Below, in pieces: positions 10,210 to 18,144 of a stretch of 64,000 bases of DNA. A program made the position numbers and the translations under genes. How positions within the stretch are numbered: position 1 is the first letter of the stretch; the number at the start of each line of letters is the position of its first letter. The stretch covers positions 62,001 to 126,000 of the forward strand of contig NZ_FRCM01000001.1 of NCBI RefSeq assembly GCF_900142915.1, in the 5' to 3' direction. The DNA comes from Mucilaginibacter sp. OK098 (GTDB lineage: Bacteria; Bacteroidota; Bacteroidia; Sphingobacteriales; Sphingobacteriaceae). The notes beneath the pieces are model-generated. The model was not told where the DNA came from and did no database searches. It worked only from the letters and a program-made list of their open reading frames with translations.

Positions 10210-10854
10210 TCATTTCCCCCAAACAGAAGGGTCTTCACGCCATTTTTTTAATACATCCACATCGCTGTCTGATATGTATTGATTTTCACCGGCATATTTT
10301 ATCAAGGCCCCATAGTTTGATAATGTATAGAAAGGGCAGTTTGCCTGTTTAAAATTATCTGTGGCTACATCAAATCCGTAGCTGAATATGGCTGCAAGTC
10401 CTGCCACGTCATATCCTGCATCGCGTAAGGCTTCAACGGCTTGTAAACTGCTTTTTCCGGTTGATATCAGGTCTTCAATAACTACCACTCTTTTGCCTGT
10501 TAATGACAGATCGCCTTCAATAAGGCTGCCAGTGCCATGATCTTTAGGTTTTGAACGTACATATATAAAAGGGAGGCCAAGGTCCTGTGCTACAAGCGCG
10601 CCTTGTGGTATACCTGCTGTGGCCACACCGGCTATACAGCCAACCGAACCGAATTTTTCTTGTATTAATGAGGTTAATTGCTGCCTGATGTAGGTGCGGA
10701 TAGTAGGATGGGACAACGTAATGCGGTTGTCGCAATAAATTGGCGATTTCCATCCGCTTGCCCATGTAAAAGGGTTGGCAGGTTGTAATTTAATTGCTTT
10801 AATTTGCAGCAGGAATTCAGCAACTTGCTGCTCTATTTCACTTTTATTAAACAT
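10210..10854 (-). CDS. pyrE: orotate phosphoribosyltransferase
   Basis: 214 residues, the usual PyrE length. Catalyses orotate + PRPP to orotidine 5'-phosphate in de novo pyrimidine synthesis. The PRPP loop VVVIEDLISTGKS lies near residue 120. Other landmarks are ASGWKSPIYCDNR at the N-terminus and GVATAGIPQGALVA. The start codon shares two bases with the start of the NUDIX gene on the other strand (CATG at 10852-10855), so neither gene has a 5' intergenic region. Confidence 0.95.
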   Translation of the reverse strand: MFNKSEIEQQVAEFLLQIKAIKLQPANPFTWASGWKSPIYCDNRITLSHPTIRTYIRQQLTSLIQEKFGSVGCIAGVATAGIPQGALVAQDLGLPFIYVRSKPKDHGTGSLIEGDLSLTGKRVVVIEDLISTGKSSLQAVEALRDAGYDVAGLAAIFSYGFDVATDNFKQANCPFYTLSNYGALIKYAGENQYISDSDVDVLKKWREDPSVWGK

Positions 10855-11479
10855 GGCCCAAAAATACAGAATTTATATTAACGAAAAAGTGATTCTGCTA
10901 ACAGAATCAGAACCTAAAAAGACGCAAAATTACAAGCAGATTGATGCAGATGCTTTTGAGCTGAAAATACTTTATACCTGGGTTTTAAATCACCGGAGTA
11001 AGTTTTTTTATGTGCTTTGTGATGATGCAAAGGCTTTTTTAAAAACTGTTGCTAAAAGTGTTTTGCTGATTAAAGCTGCCGGCGGCCTGGTTAAAAATGA
11101 ATATGACGAGTATTTATTTATTTACCGGAACGATAAATGGGACCTGCCAAAAGGAAAAATAGAGAAGCAGGAAGGAACCAAAGAAGCTGCCGTGCGCGAA
11201 GTAGAAGAGGAGTGTGGCATAAAGGTAAGCAAGCTTGAAGAAAGGATCTGTAAAACCTATCATTCATACATATATAAAGGCGATGTTGTGTTGAAGAAAA
11301 CGTATTGGTTTAATATGCGCTGCAAGGGGCAGAATAATTTGAAACCGCAAAAAGAAGAAGGAATAACAGACGTTCGCTGGTTTAAAAAAGGGGATATAAG
11401 CCCGATAGTTGAAAATACTTTTCCATCAATTATGGATGTGCTGGTGAAAGAGAAGCTTGTAGAGGGGATTAAAGGTTGA
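10853..11479 (+). CDS. NUDIX hydrolase
   Basis: About 208 residues from the ATG at 10853 (MAQKYRIYINEK). An upstream extension into pyrE antisense lacks family character. It has a complete Nudix box, G-x5-E-x7-R-E-V-x-E-E-x-G-I, at about residues 99-121 (GKIEKQ then REVEEECG). A 90-residue N-terminal domain precedes it. Members hydrolyse a nucleoside diphosphate linked to another moiety; the substrate is unknown. It faces pyrE with overlapping starts, an arrangement I associate with Bacteroidota. Confidence 0.88.
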   Translation: MAQKYRIYINEKVILLTESEPKKTQNYKQIDADAFELKILYTWVLNHRSKFFYVLCDDAKAFLKTVAKSVLLIKAAGGLVKNEYDEYLFIYRNDKWDLPKGKIEKQEGTKEAAVREVEEECGIKVSKLEERICKTYHSYIYKGDVVLKKTYWFNMRCKGQNNLKPQKEEGITDVRWFKKGDISPIVENTFPSIMDVLVKEKLVEGIKG

Positions 11480-11484
11480 GAGAA

Positions 11485-11591
11485 GAGAATCAAGAATCAA
11501 GAGGTCAGGAATCAAGAAGAGAGACACGAAAGCAAGAATCAGGATAAGTATCTAAAAATATTGATTCTTGACCTCTTGATTCTTGACTCTC
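11485..11591. repeat. word-hairpin element, AGTCAAGAATCAAG dialect (complete)
   Basis: Left arm 11485-11515 and right arm 11561-11591 are 31 nt each and match at 29 of 31 positions as reverse complements (GAGAATCAAGAATCAAGAGG on the left). The 45-base loop is unrelated. The right arm ends on the first base of the coaD stop codon, so it lies between two convergent genes and could end both transcripts. Confidence 0.88.
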
Positions 11592-12052
11592 TATAAATAC
11601 GCCAAAGCTTCCTTCGGTATAAACTGGCTTACATCTCCATTATAGCGCATAATTTCGCGTACTATGCTTGAGCTGATGGATGAATAGCCTGGTTTGCTCA
11701 CAATAAAAATGCTTTCAATTTCCGGATCGAGGGAGTGGTTCATTTGGGCTATTGCTTTTTCGTACTCAAAATCTGATACAGTACGGATGCCGCGGATCAT
11801 GTAGGCAGCGCCAATACTTTTACAGAAATTTACAGTCAGGCCCTCATAAGCTACAATGTGGATCCTGTCGTCGGTTTGGAATACCGACCGCAGCATTTGT
11901 TCCCTTTTTTCAACGCTTAATAATCCAGCCTTTGTGCTGTTAACGCCAATACCTATATAAACCTTATCAAAAAGGCTTACCGAGCGTTTTACAATATCAA
12001 CGTGGGCCTTGGTAACCGGATCAAATGATCCGGGAAAAAGAGCGATCTTCAT
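11591..12052 (-). CDS. coaD: phosphopantetheine adenylyltransferase
   Basis: 153 residues, the family length. Transfers AMP from ATP to 4'-phosphopantetheine, the penultimate step of CoA synthesis. It has the nucleotidyltransferase HxGH-type motif in PGSFDPVTKAH and the C-terminal ISSSIVRE that contributes to ATP binding. RGIRTVSDFEYE is the conserved middle segment. A single gene facing the NUDIX gene across a word-hairpin element. Confidence 0.95.
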   Translation of the reverse strand: MKIALFPGSFDPVTKAHVDIVKRSVSLFDKVYIGIGVNSTKAGLLSVEKREQMLRSVFQTDDRIHIVAYEGLTVNFCKSIGAAYMIRGIRTVSDFEYEKAIAQMNHSLDPEIESIFIVSKPGYSSISSSIVREIMRYNGDVSQFIPKEALAYL

Positions 12053-12240
12053 TATAGCGGGTGTTTATAAAACAAATTTATAAATCATTATTCAATATCA
12101 TCAATTAATTGTCGGCAGGTTTGTTAATTGATAAAGTTAATTCAAATGCGGGTGTTTATTTCAGTAAATTAGACAGCCTAAATACGTCACATTTGCAACT
12201 CTTAGGTGCTTAGGTTCGTAATAAGCTTAATTAATTGCTG

Positions 12241-13146
12241 ATGAAATATTATATAAAGCTCTTACGTCCTAAAGATTGGGCTAAAAATGTTTTTCTTTTT
12301 ATCCCTTCCTTTTTTGCGAAGCATATTTTTACTTCTTCAAAAATTGAATTGCTTTTAGCCGGATTTGCTGCATTTTGCTGCATAGCGAGCAGTATTTATA
12401 TAATTAATGATTACCGCGATATTGAAGACGACCGCAAACACCCGGTTAAATGTAAACGCCCGCTTGCATCAGGTAAGGTTAAGCCCTCGCATGCAATAAT
12501 TATATGCGGGTTCCTCATTATAGCAGGATGTGCCTTTGCCTATGTGGCTAATCCCGGGTTACAGCTCCTATTGGTGCTGGGGGTATACTTTTTTATGAAT
12601 CTTGCCTATTCATTCGGTTTAAAAAACATAGCCATTTTGGATATGCTGATCCTGGCAGCCGGCTTTGTGTTCAGGGTTAAGGGCGGGGCTATTATTACAC
12701 ATACAGATAGTTCCGACTGGCTAATTATCATGACCTTTCTTTTAGCCTTGTTTATGGCAATTGGTAAACGACGTGATGATATTCTTTTAAGGGAATCATC
12801 AGGTACCGAAATGCGTAAATCAGTAAGCGGTTATAACCTTGAATTTTTAAACACCATGCTGGGGCTTTTCAGCGCCATAATTATTGTAGCTTATATAAGC
12901 TATGCGGTTTCGCCAAAAACAATTACCAGGCTGGGCACATACAGATTATATTATTCAAGTATTTTTGTAATAGCTGGCATAATGCGATATATGCAAGTAG
13001 TTTTTGTAAAGCAAAAATCAGGCTCACCAACTGATATACTCTATAAAGACCGTTTTATACAGATAACTATTTTTTTATGGATAGTTAGTGTTTATATACT
13101 TTTATATTTACCGAACTCTCCAATTTTCAACGCTGTATTGAAATGA
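12241..13146 (+). CDS. UbiA-type prenyltransferase, decaprenyl-phosphate phosphoribosyltransferase-like
   Basis: 301 residues, multi-pass membrane protein. The Asp-rich motif NDYRDIEDDRKHP followed by KRPLASG closely resembles the 'NDVRD.E.DR.HP.K..RP.A.G' of the mycobacterial DPPR synthase Rv3806c, which joins PRPP to decaprenyl phosphate. A second Asp region, KRRDDI, follows. It is the first gene of a four-gene unit with DprE1-, DprE2- and HAD-like proteins. Its stop overlaps the next start (ATGA). The ATG at 12241 is preferred over a TTG two codons upstream. Confidence 0.85.
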   Translation: MKYYIKLLRPKDWAKNVFLFIPSFFAKHIFTSSKIELLLAGFAAFCCIASSIYIINDYRDIEDDRKHPVKCKRPLASGKVKPSHAIIICGFLIIAGCAFAYVANPGLQLLLVLGVYFFMNLAYSFGLKNIAILDMLILAAGFVFRVKGGAIITHTDSSDWLIIMTFLLALFMAIGKRRDDILLRESSGTEMRKSVSGYNLEFLNTMLGLFSAIIIVAYISYAVSPKTITRLGTYRLYYSSIFVIAGIMRYMQVVFVKQKSGSPTDILYKDRFIQITIFLWIVSVYILLYLPNSPIFNAVLK

Positions 13147-14477
13147 AAAAGTGGCTGTCGGGTTGGGGTAATTACCCGGTTATAGAAAGTAAGGAAGACA
13201 GCTTTGTTTTTACAGACCAGCTTGCGCCTTTAATTGAGGATGAGCTGCCATTTATTCCGCGTGGTAATGGTCGTAGCTATGGCGACTCCTCACTTGGCGA
13301 AAGAACTATTTCGACATTAAAATACGATAAGATCCTTTCTTTTGACACCGTTAATGGTGTTTTTGAATGCCAGCCAGGGATTACTTTAAGCCAGGTATTA
13401 GAAGTAATTGTGCCACAGGGATGGTTTTTGCCGGTTACCCCGGGTACTAAATTAATTACCATAGGTGGTGCTGTGGGCAGTAATGTGCATGGGAAAAATC
13501 ATCGTAAGGAAGGCTCTTTCTCAAAGTATATTATTGATATGGATGTGAGGCTTGCATCAAACGCGGTTGTTACCTGCACTGCCAGTGAAAATGCCGATCT
13601 GTTTGAAGCTACCTGCGGAGGCATGGGCTTAACAGGGGTTGTAACCCGCGTAAAATTCAGGCTTAAAAAAATTAATACTTCTTACATAAAGCAAAAGCAA
13701 ATTAAGGCCGAAAATCTTGATGAGCTGCTTTTACTTTTTGAAAAATACCAGGACTTTAGCTATACAGTTGCCTGGATTGACTGCCTTAAAAAAGGTGAAC
13801 AGTTTGGCCGTAGTATTTTAACAGTTGGTGAGCATGCCACTTTAAACGAGCTTAATGACGAACAAAAGAAGAACCCGTTTCAGCTCCCTGCAAAAAAGAT
13901 GCTGAATTTTCCATTCAACCTGCCATCATGGGTATTAAATACATTTACTGTAAGGGCTTTTAATTTTTTATACTATACTAAGAACTTTAAAAAAGAGATT
14001 GACTCAGTTGTTTTGTACGACTCTTTTTTTTATCCGCTTGATGCTATAAATAACTGGAACAGAATGTATGGAAAAAATGGTTTTGTGCAGTACCAGTTTG
14101 TGTTGCCGCTTGAAGCTAAGCAGGGCCTGGTAGAAATACTCAACCGGATAAGCGACAAGGGCATGGGATCATTTCTTACCGTGCTTAAAGCGCTTGGCAA
14201 ACAGGAAAGCATGATCTCGTTTTGCAGGGAAGGCTATACGCTTGCGCTTGATTTCCCCCTGAGAAGTGGCGTGCTTGAGTTTTTGGACGAGTTGGACGAA
14301 ATAGTGCTAAAATATGGCGGAAGGATTTATATAACCAAAGACGCCCGCATGAAACCGGGGATGCTGGCTAATTACCCTGAGCTGGAAAAATTTAAAAGCA
14401 TTGTAAAAAAATATAACCCGGATGGAAAGATCAGGTCTGCCCAGTCTGACCGTTTATTACTAACAGATATAAAATAA
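13143..14477 (+). CDS. FAD-binding oxidoreductase, DprE1-like decaprenylphosphoryl-ribose oxidase
   Basis: 444 residues. An N-terminal FAD-binding domain has PRGNGRSYGDSSLG and a VPP-type loop PGTKLITIGGAVGSNVHGKN, which matches the mycobacterial DprE1 'HGKNH' segment. C-terminal FDFPL/GGRIYITKDAR align with the DprE1 substrate pocket. Lys399 matches catalytic Lys418 of M. tuberculosis DprE1. The Cys387 equivalent, the benzothiazinone target, is Ala368 (GYTLALDFP). The enzyme oxidises the C2' hydroxyl of decaprenylphosphoryl-ribose. It overlaps the UbiA gene by four bases and is 6 bases from the SDR partner. Confidence 0.87.
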   Translation: MKKWLSGWGNYPVIESKEDSFVFTDQLAPLIEDELPFIPRGNGRSYGDSSLGERTISTLKYDKILSFDTVNGVFECQPGITLSQVLEVIVPQGWFLPVTPGTKLITIGGAVGSNVHGKNHRKEGSFSKYIIDMDVRLASNAVVTCTASENADLFEATCGGMGLTGVVTRVKFRLKKINTSYIKQKQIKAENLDELLLLFEKYQDFSYTVAWIDCLKKGEQFGRSILTVGEHATLNELNDEQKKNPFQLPAKKMLNFPFNLPSWVLNTFTVRAFNFLYYTKNFKKEIDSVVLYDSFFYPLDAINNWNRMYGKNGFVQYQFVLPLEAKQGLVEILNRISDKGMGSFLTVLKALGKQESMISFCREGYTLALDFPLRSGVLEFLDELDEIVLKYGGRIYITKDARMKPGMLANYPELEKFKSIVKKYNPDGKIRSAQSDRLLLTDIK

Positions 14478-14483
14478 TTATAC

Positions 14484-15209
14484 ATGGAAACCGTACTTAT
14501 ACTTGGCGCAACATCTGATATCGGCATCGCGATAGCAAAAAAATTTGCAGCCGGTGGTTACAATATACAATTGGCTGCCCGTACCCCGGCACAGCTTGAA
14601 CCGCTTAAATCTGATATAGAGATCCGCTACAAGGTTAATTGCGGCTTATATGCTTTTGATGCGCTTCAATATAATACCCATGCTGCTTTCTTCGCCGGTT
14701 TAAAACCCGATGTAACTATCACCATATTCGGTACTATGTATGAAGAGGAAGATGCCTTTAATGACTGGGCGCTTGCTGAGGGGATGATAAATACCAATTA
14801 TACAGGCGCGGTATCAATCCTTAATATTGCAGCCAAACATTATATCGGGCAGCAAAAAGGCTCAATAATTGGGATCAGCTCGGTAGCTGGCGACAGGGGC
14901 AGGGCCAGCAAGCTAATTTATGGGAGCTCAAAAGCTGCATTTACCGCTTATCTGGCCGGATTAAGAAATAAATGTTTTAAAGATAATGTGCATGTGATGA
15001 CAGTTAAGCCCGGCTTTGTTTATACCCGGATGACCGAAAACATACCATTGCCCAAACCGCTTACATCAACACCGGAAGAAGTTGCTGATATTGTTTATAG
15101 CGGCTTTACAAAAAAGAAAAATACCATTTATGTAAAATGGTTTTGGCGATACATAATGCTCATCATTAAAAACATTCCTGAGTTTCAATTTAAAAAAATG
15201 AAACTGTGA
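14484..15209 (+). CDS. SDR oxidoreductase, DprE2-like
   Basis: 241 residues. Short-chain dehydrogenase with a glycine-rich NAD(P) motif GATSDIGIAIAKKF and the catalytic Ser...Tyr-x-x-x-Lys (ISSVAGDRG, then LIYGSSKAAF). Directly after a DprE1-like gene this is the DprE2 position: reduction of the keto intermediate to decaprenylphosphoryl-arabinose. The C-terminus has a hydrophobic, basic segment (WRYIMLIIKNIP) that could hold it at the membrane near its lipid substrate. Its stop overlaps the GTG start of the HAD gene. Confidence 0.87.
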   Translation: METVLILGATSDIGIAIAKKFAAGGYNIQLAARTPAQLEPLKSDIEIRYKVNCGLYAFDALQYNTHAAFFAGLKPDVTITIFGTMYEEEDAFNDWALAEGMINTNYTGAVSILNIAAKHYIGQQKGSIIGISSVAGDRGRASKLIYGSSKAAFTAYLAGLRNKCFKDNVHVMTVKPGFVYTRMTENIPLPKPLTSTPEEVADIVYSGFTKKKNTIYVKWFWRYIMLIIKNIPEFQFKKMKL

Positions 15210-15799
15210 AGAAAATAGCTTTTTTTGATTTCGACGGCACTATCACCACAAAAGATACCTTGCTTGAAGTGATTAAGCACCAAAAAGGCAAGGCTGGTTT
15301 TTATGCCGGTTTTTTGCTGAATGCGCCTTTTCTTGTTGCGCTTAAAATGAAGCTGGTATCAAACCAGGCCGCAAAAGAGCGGATGCTTAGCCATTTTTTT
15401 AAGGGGATGGACCTTAAATCCTTTCAGCTTGGCTGCGATCAATTTATTGATAATGCATTACCTGCAATGATCCGTCCTGGCGCCTTAGAAGAGATAAAAC
15501 GGCTAAAAGATGAAGGGTTTGAGGTTGTTGTGGTATCAGCCTCACCTGTAAACTGGATAAAAAAATGGAGCGATGCAAATGGCCTGGGCTTAATAGCCAC
15601 CAAACTGCAAGCAGCTAATGGGGCGCTCACCGGTTATATTGATGGCATTAATAATAATGCGGAGGAAAAAGCCGTAAGGATAAGGGCTGAGTTCAATCTG
15701 CCGGAATATGATGAGATCTATTGCTACGGCGATTCAAGCGGTGATAAGGCAATGCTTGCGCTTGGTACAAAAGCATTCTTTAAACCTTTCAGAAAATAA
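15206..15799 (+). CDS. HAD-IB phosphatase, candidate DPPR phosphatase
   Basis: 197 residues with GTG start (GTGA overlap with the SDR stop). HAD motifs: FFDFDGTITTKD (motif I, nucleophile and acid Asp), VVVSAS (motif II), and YGDSSGDKAML (motif IV). SerB-like HAD-IB subfamily. In the mycobacterial pathway the 5-phosphate of decaprenylphosphoryl-5-phosphoribose must be removed before DprE1; Rv3807c (PAP2 type) has been proposed for that. No PAP2 gene is seen here, and HAD-IB domains are fused to UbiA enzymes in other bacteria, so this protein is a good candidate for that step. Substrate role is inference. Confidence 0.85.
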   Translation: MKKIAFFDFDGTITTKDTLLEVIKHQKGKAGFYAGFLLNAPFLVALKMKLVSNQAAKERMLSHFFKGMDLKSFQLGCDQFIDNALPAMIRPGALEEIKRLKDEGFEVVVVSASPVNWIKKWSDANGLGLIATKLQAANGALTGYIDGINNNAEEKAVRIRAEFNLPEYDEIYCYGDSSGDKAMLALGTKAFFKPFRK

Positions 15800-15813
15800 C
15801 AAAACATAAAATA

Positions 15814-15845
15814 TTGTAGAGACGCGATGCTTCACGTCTTGCGCC
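15814..15845. repeat. short hairpin repeat, GTAGAGACGCGATG type
   Basis: GTAGAGACGCGATGCTTCACGTCT: AGACG and CGTCT form the stem. I recall similar 'GTAGAGACGCG' hairpins as dispersed repeats in Bacteroidota and cyanobacteria. It lies between two convergent genes and may serve as a terminator. Confidence 0.6.
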
Positions 15846-15865
15846 AGACAGGTTACCAATATGCG

Positions 15866-17542
15866 TTATAGATTTTGTGCCATAATATCCGCCTTACGGA
15901 TCTCAAATGACATCAGCGTATAGGAACCATTTTTAAAGATCACCTTATCCGTAGCAAAAGCAGGGGTTTTATACTTTGCATAGTCCTGGTTTGTTAATAA
16001 AATCAGGCTCACTTTATAATCATTAAATAACTTTGCAGCATCATCCGGTGCGCCTAAGCTCAGGTATGTTAGCATTTTATTCCTATCACTTTCGCGTTGT
16101 ATGTAGCTGATATAAGGATTGGAGAAAAAGGTTTCAACGGATACCATTTTTATACCTGTGGGCATCACCGGGAAAAGCGATAATCCGTGCTCACATAAAA
16201 GAACATTATCAAGCGGGATGTTTTTTATGATAAAATTGTATACGTCTATCTTATCCTTTTCATTTCCTTTTTGGATGGCTTGTTCCCTTAAATCAACAAA
16301 ATCTGCCCGTTTACTATAAATGGGGTAGTAAAAAAGAGCATATAGTAATACGCATATAATAACCAGACTATTTGAAAAGTTAACTGTGAGATTTTTTTTC
16401 TTTAAACTGTTTATCCATTGCACTAATTTGGATAACAGGAATACAAACCCAAATCCAAAGAAAACAGACTGCAAAGCTTTCAGGTAAAAGAAATAGTGAA
16501 ATGCAGGTATGGTATCCGGAAGTTTAATATGTAAAATATGGTTTGCTGTAGGTACTGCCGATTCATAAACATACATAACAAGGCAGATGAAAAACCAGTT
16601 CCAAACTATTTTGCGAAGAGTTGGGTTCTCGAATTTTTTATAAAACCATACCAGGCCAATAACTGAAATTGGTAAGGAAAAGGTAATATTTAACTTAAGC
16701 AATGTTAACGTTTCCTTTCGTGCAAAGATGCCTGGGGCACATTCCAAAATTTCGCGGTTGATAAAGTGGAAATGATATTTACCGTAAACATAATAAAGAA
16801 AGGGAAATGCGAATATGATAAATGGGATTATGGTCACAAGCCCTTGCAGAAAGAATTTGCCAATGGCAGGATACTCCTTCGCTATTAAAGCTTTAATAAC
16901 CCTTTGCCCCTGGATAGAGATCATTATTAAAATAATAATAAAAACTGGCGCCGAATGGCCAAGAAAGGTTAAGCCGATGGAGGCGCCTAACATTATAAAC
17001 CAAAATAGCTTTTGTTCGGCAAATGCCTTGTAGCAAAAGAATATGCTTATGTAAAATAAAAACTGTGAAAAAGTATCAGAAATAAGCCATGGTGAATAAG
17101 TAGCCCCGCCCCAGCATGGTAAATTACCATTTACCAAAAATAAAAATGAGAGCAAAGCCGCCAGGCCAACTCTAAAATCAAAAAGTTTTACGGCCATAAA
17201 GAAAAATGCGATAGGGCTAAGCAGGTTTATAAATGCCCCGGCACGTGCAACAACAATGTTTATGGGAATACTTGTGAGTTTTACAATTAACGTTTCGAAC
17301 AAAAAAAGCATTGGATTATACCACATGTACTGACCCGCTATATTGGGATCCTGGCCATAATTGCCGTTAAGCGTACTATGAATATACGCTATGTCACGGT
17401 CAAAATCGGGCTCGCTTGCCCAGTGAAGGTCATGTACTGTTCTGTAACACTGCACAAAGGCAGCCAGTATCATAACAATACAGGCTAGTAAATATTTAGT
17501 GTTATCCTTTAACTGCATGTTTCCAGGTCCGGGTTTAATCAT
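15866..17542 (-). CDS. multi-pass membrane protein, GT-C glycosyltransferase-like
   Basis: 558 residues with about ten or more hydrophobic segments. After the first membrane span comes an acidic periplasmic-type loop with SEPDFDRDIAYIHS. GT-C enzymes using polyprenyl-phosphate sugars carry an acidic motif there. A soluble C-terminal part follows (about residues 420-550, DVYNFIIKNIPLDNV onward), as in mannosyl- and arabinosyltransferase-like proteins. It converges with the DPA-type operon, so it may use decaprenylphosphoryl-arabinose as donor; that link is inference. The ATG at 17542 is used; 17518 is also possible. Confidence 0.65.
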   Translation of the reverse strand: MIKPGPGNMQLKDNTKYLLACIVMILAAFVQCYRTVHDLHWASEPDFDRDIAYIHSTLNGNYGQDPNIAGQYMWYNPMLFLFETLIVKLTSIPINIVVARAGAFINLLSPIAFFFMAVKLFDFRVGLAALLSFLFLVNGNLPCWGGATYSPWLISDTFSQFLFYISIFFCYKAFAEQKLFWFIMLGASIGLTFLGHSAPVFIIILIMISIQGQRVIKALIAKEYPAIGKFFLQGLVTIIPFIIFAFPFLYYVYGKYHFHFINREILECAPGIFARKETLTLLKLNITFSLPISVIGLVWFYKKFENPTLRKIVWNWFFICLVMYVYESAVPTANHILHIKLPDTIPAFHYFFYLKALQSVFFGFGFVFLLSKLVQWINSLKKKNLTVNFSNSLVIICVLLYALFYYPIYSKRADFVDLREQAIQKGNEKDKIDVYNFIIKNIPLDNVLLCEHGLSLFPVMPTGIKMVSVETFFSNPYISYIQRESDRNKMLTYLSLGAPDDAAKLFNDYKVSLILLTNQDYAKYKTPAFATDKVIFKNGSYTLMSFEIRKADIMAQNL

Positions 17543-17610
17543 CAGGGGGTATGATTTTAAAGTAAATTAGTAAAGCCTTTTATACTCCTAATTTTGCTTT
17601 TAAGTTACAT

Positions 17611-18144
17611 TTAATTGTTGAAAAACGAAAATGATGAATGACCATATTTTCGTTGCTCGCTAAACGCTGGATGATTGCTCAAATTTTGCATGGACTGGTG
17701 CTCAACAATCAGTAAGCCACCAGGTAGCAGCAGGTTTTTATCAAATATGATCTTCGGGATCTCGGGGATCATGTTCATGTCGTAAGGCGGATCAGCAAAT
17801 ATCAGGTCGAACTGCTCCGTTTCCAGCTGCAGGTATTTAAAAACATCATCCTTAAATGCTTTAATACTGGTTAAGCCATGCTGGCGGGCAGCATCTTTAA
17901 GGTAATGTACACAATGAATACTGCGGTCGACAGATATTACCTGCTCAGCCCCCCTTGAGGCAAACTCCATAGAGATGTTGCCGGTACCGCTAAACAGATC
18001 GAGTACCTTAATACCTTCAAATTCAATTTTGTTTTGCAGGATATTGAACAGAGCTTCTTTGGCCATATCGGTAGTGGGGCGTACCGGTAAGTTTTTTGGC
18101 GGATTAAGCCGTAACCCTTTTAAACTGCCTCCGATGATCCGCAT
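17611..18144 (-). CDS. rsmD: 16S rRNA (guanine(966)-N(2))-methyltransferase
   Basis: 177 residues. N-terminal MRIIGGSLKGL and RPTTDMAKEALFNIL are typical RsmD starts. SAM motif I is VLDLFSGTGNISME and the catalytic motif is FADPPYD. Methylates G966 of 16S rRNA. Its start overlaps the end of the DUF3822 gene by 25 bases, so translation is probably coupled. Confidence 0.92.
   Translation of the reverse strand: MRIIGGSLKGLRLNPPKNLPVRPTTDMAKEALFNILQNKIEFEGIKVLDLFSGTGNISMEFASRGAEQVISVDRSIHCVHYLKDAARQHGLTSIKAFKDDVFKYLQLETEQFDLIFADPPYDMNMIPEIPKIIFDKNLLLPGGLLIVEHQSMQNLSNHPAFSEQRKYGHSSFSFFNN

Noticed and set aside
13143..14477. DprE1-like protein as L-gulonolactone oxidase
   Set aside because: The HGKN segment, the TKDAR/Lys399 segment and the UbiA and SDR neighbours fit DprE1 better.
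18120..18144. Overlap of DUF3822 and rsmD as a possible misassigned start
   Set aside because: MRIIGGSLKGL is the standard RsmD start, so the 25-base overlap is real.
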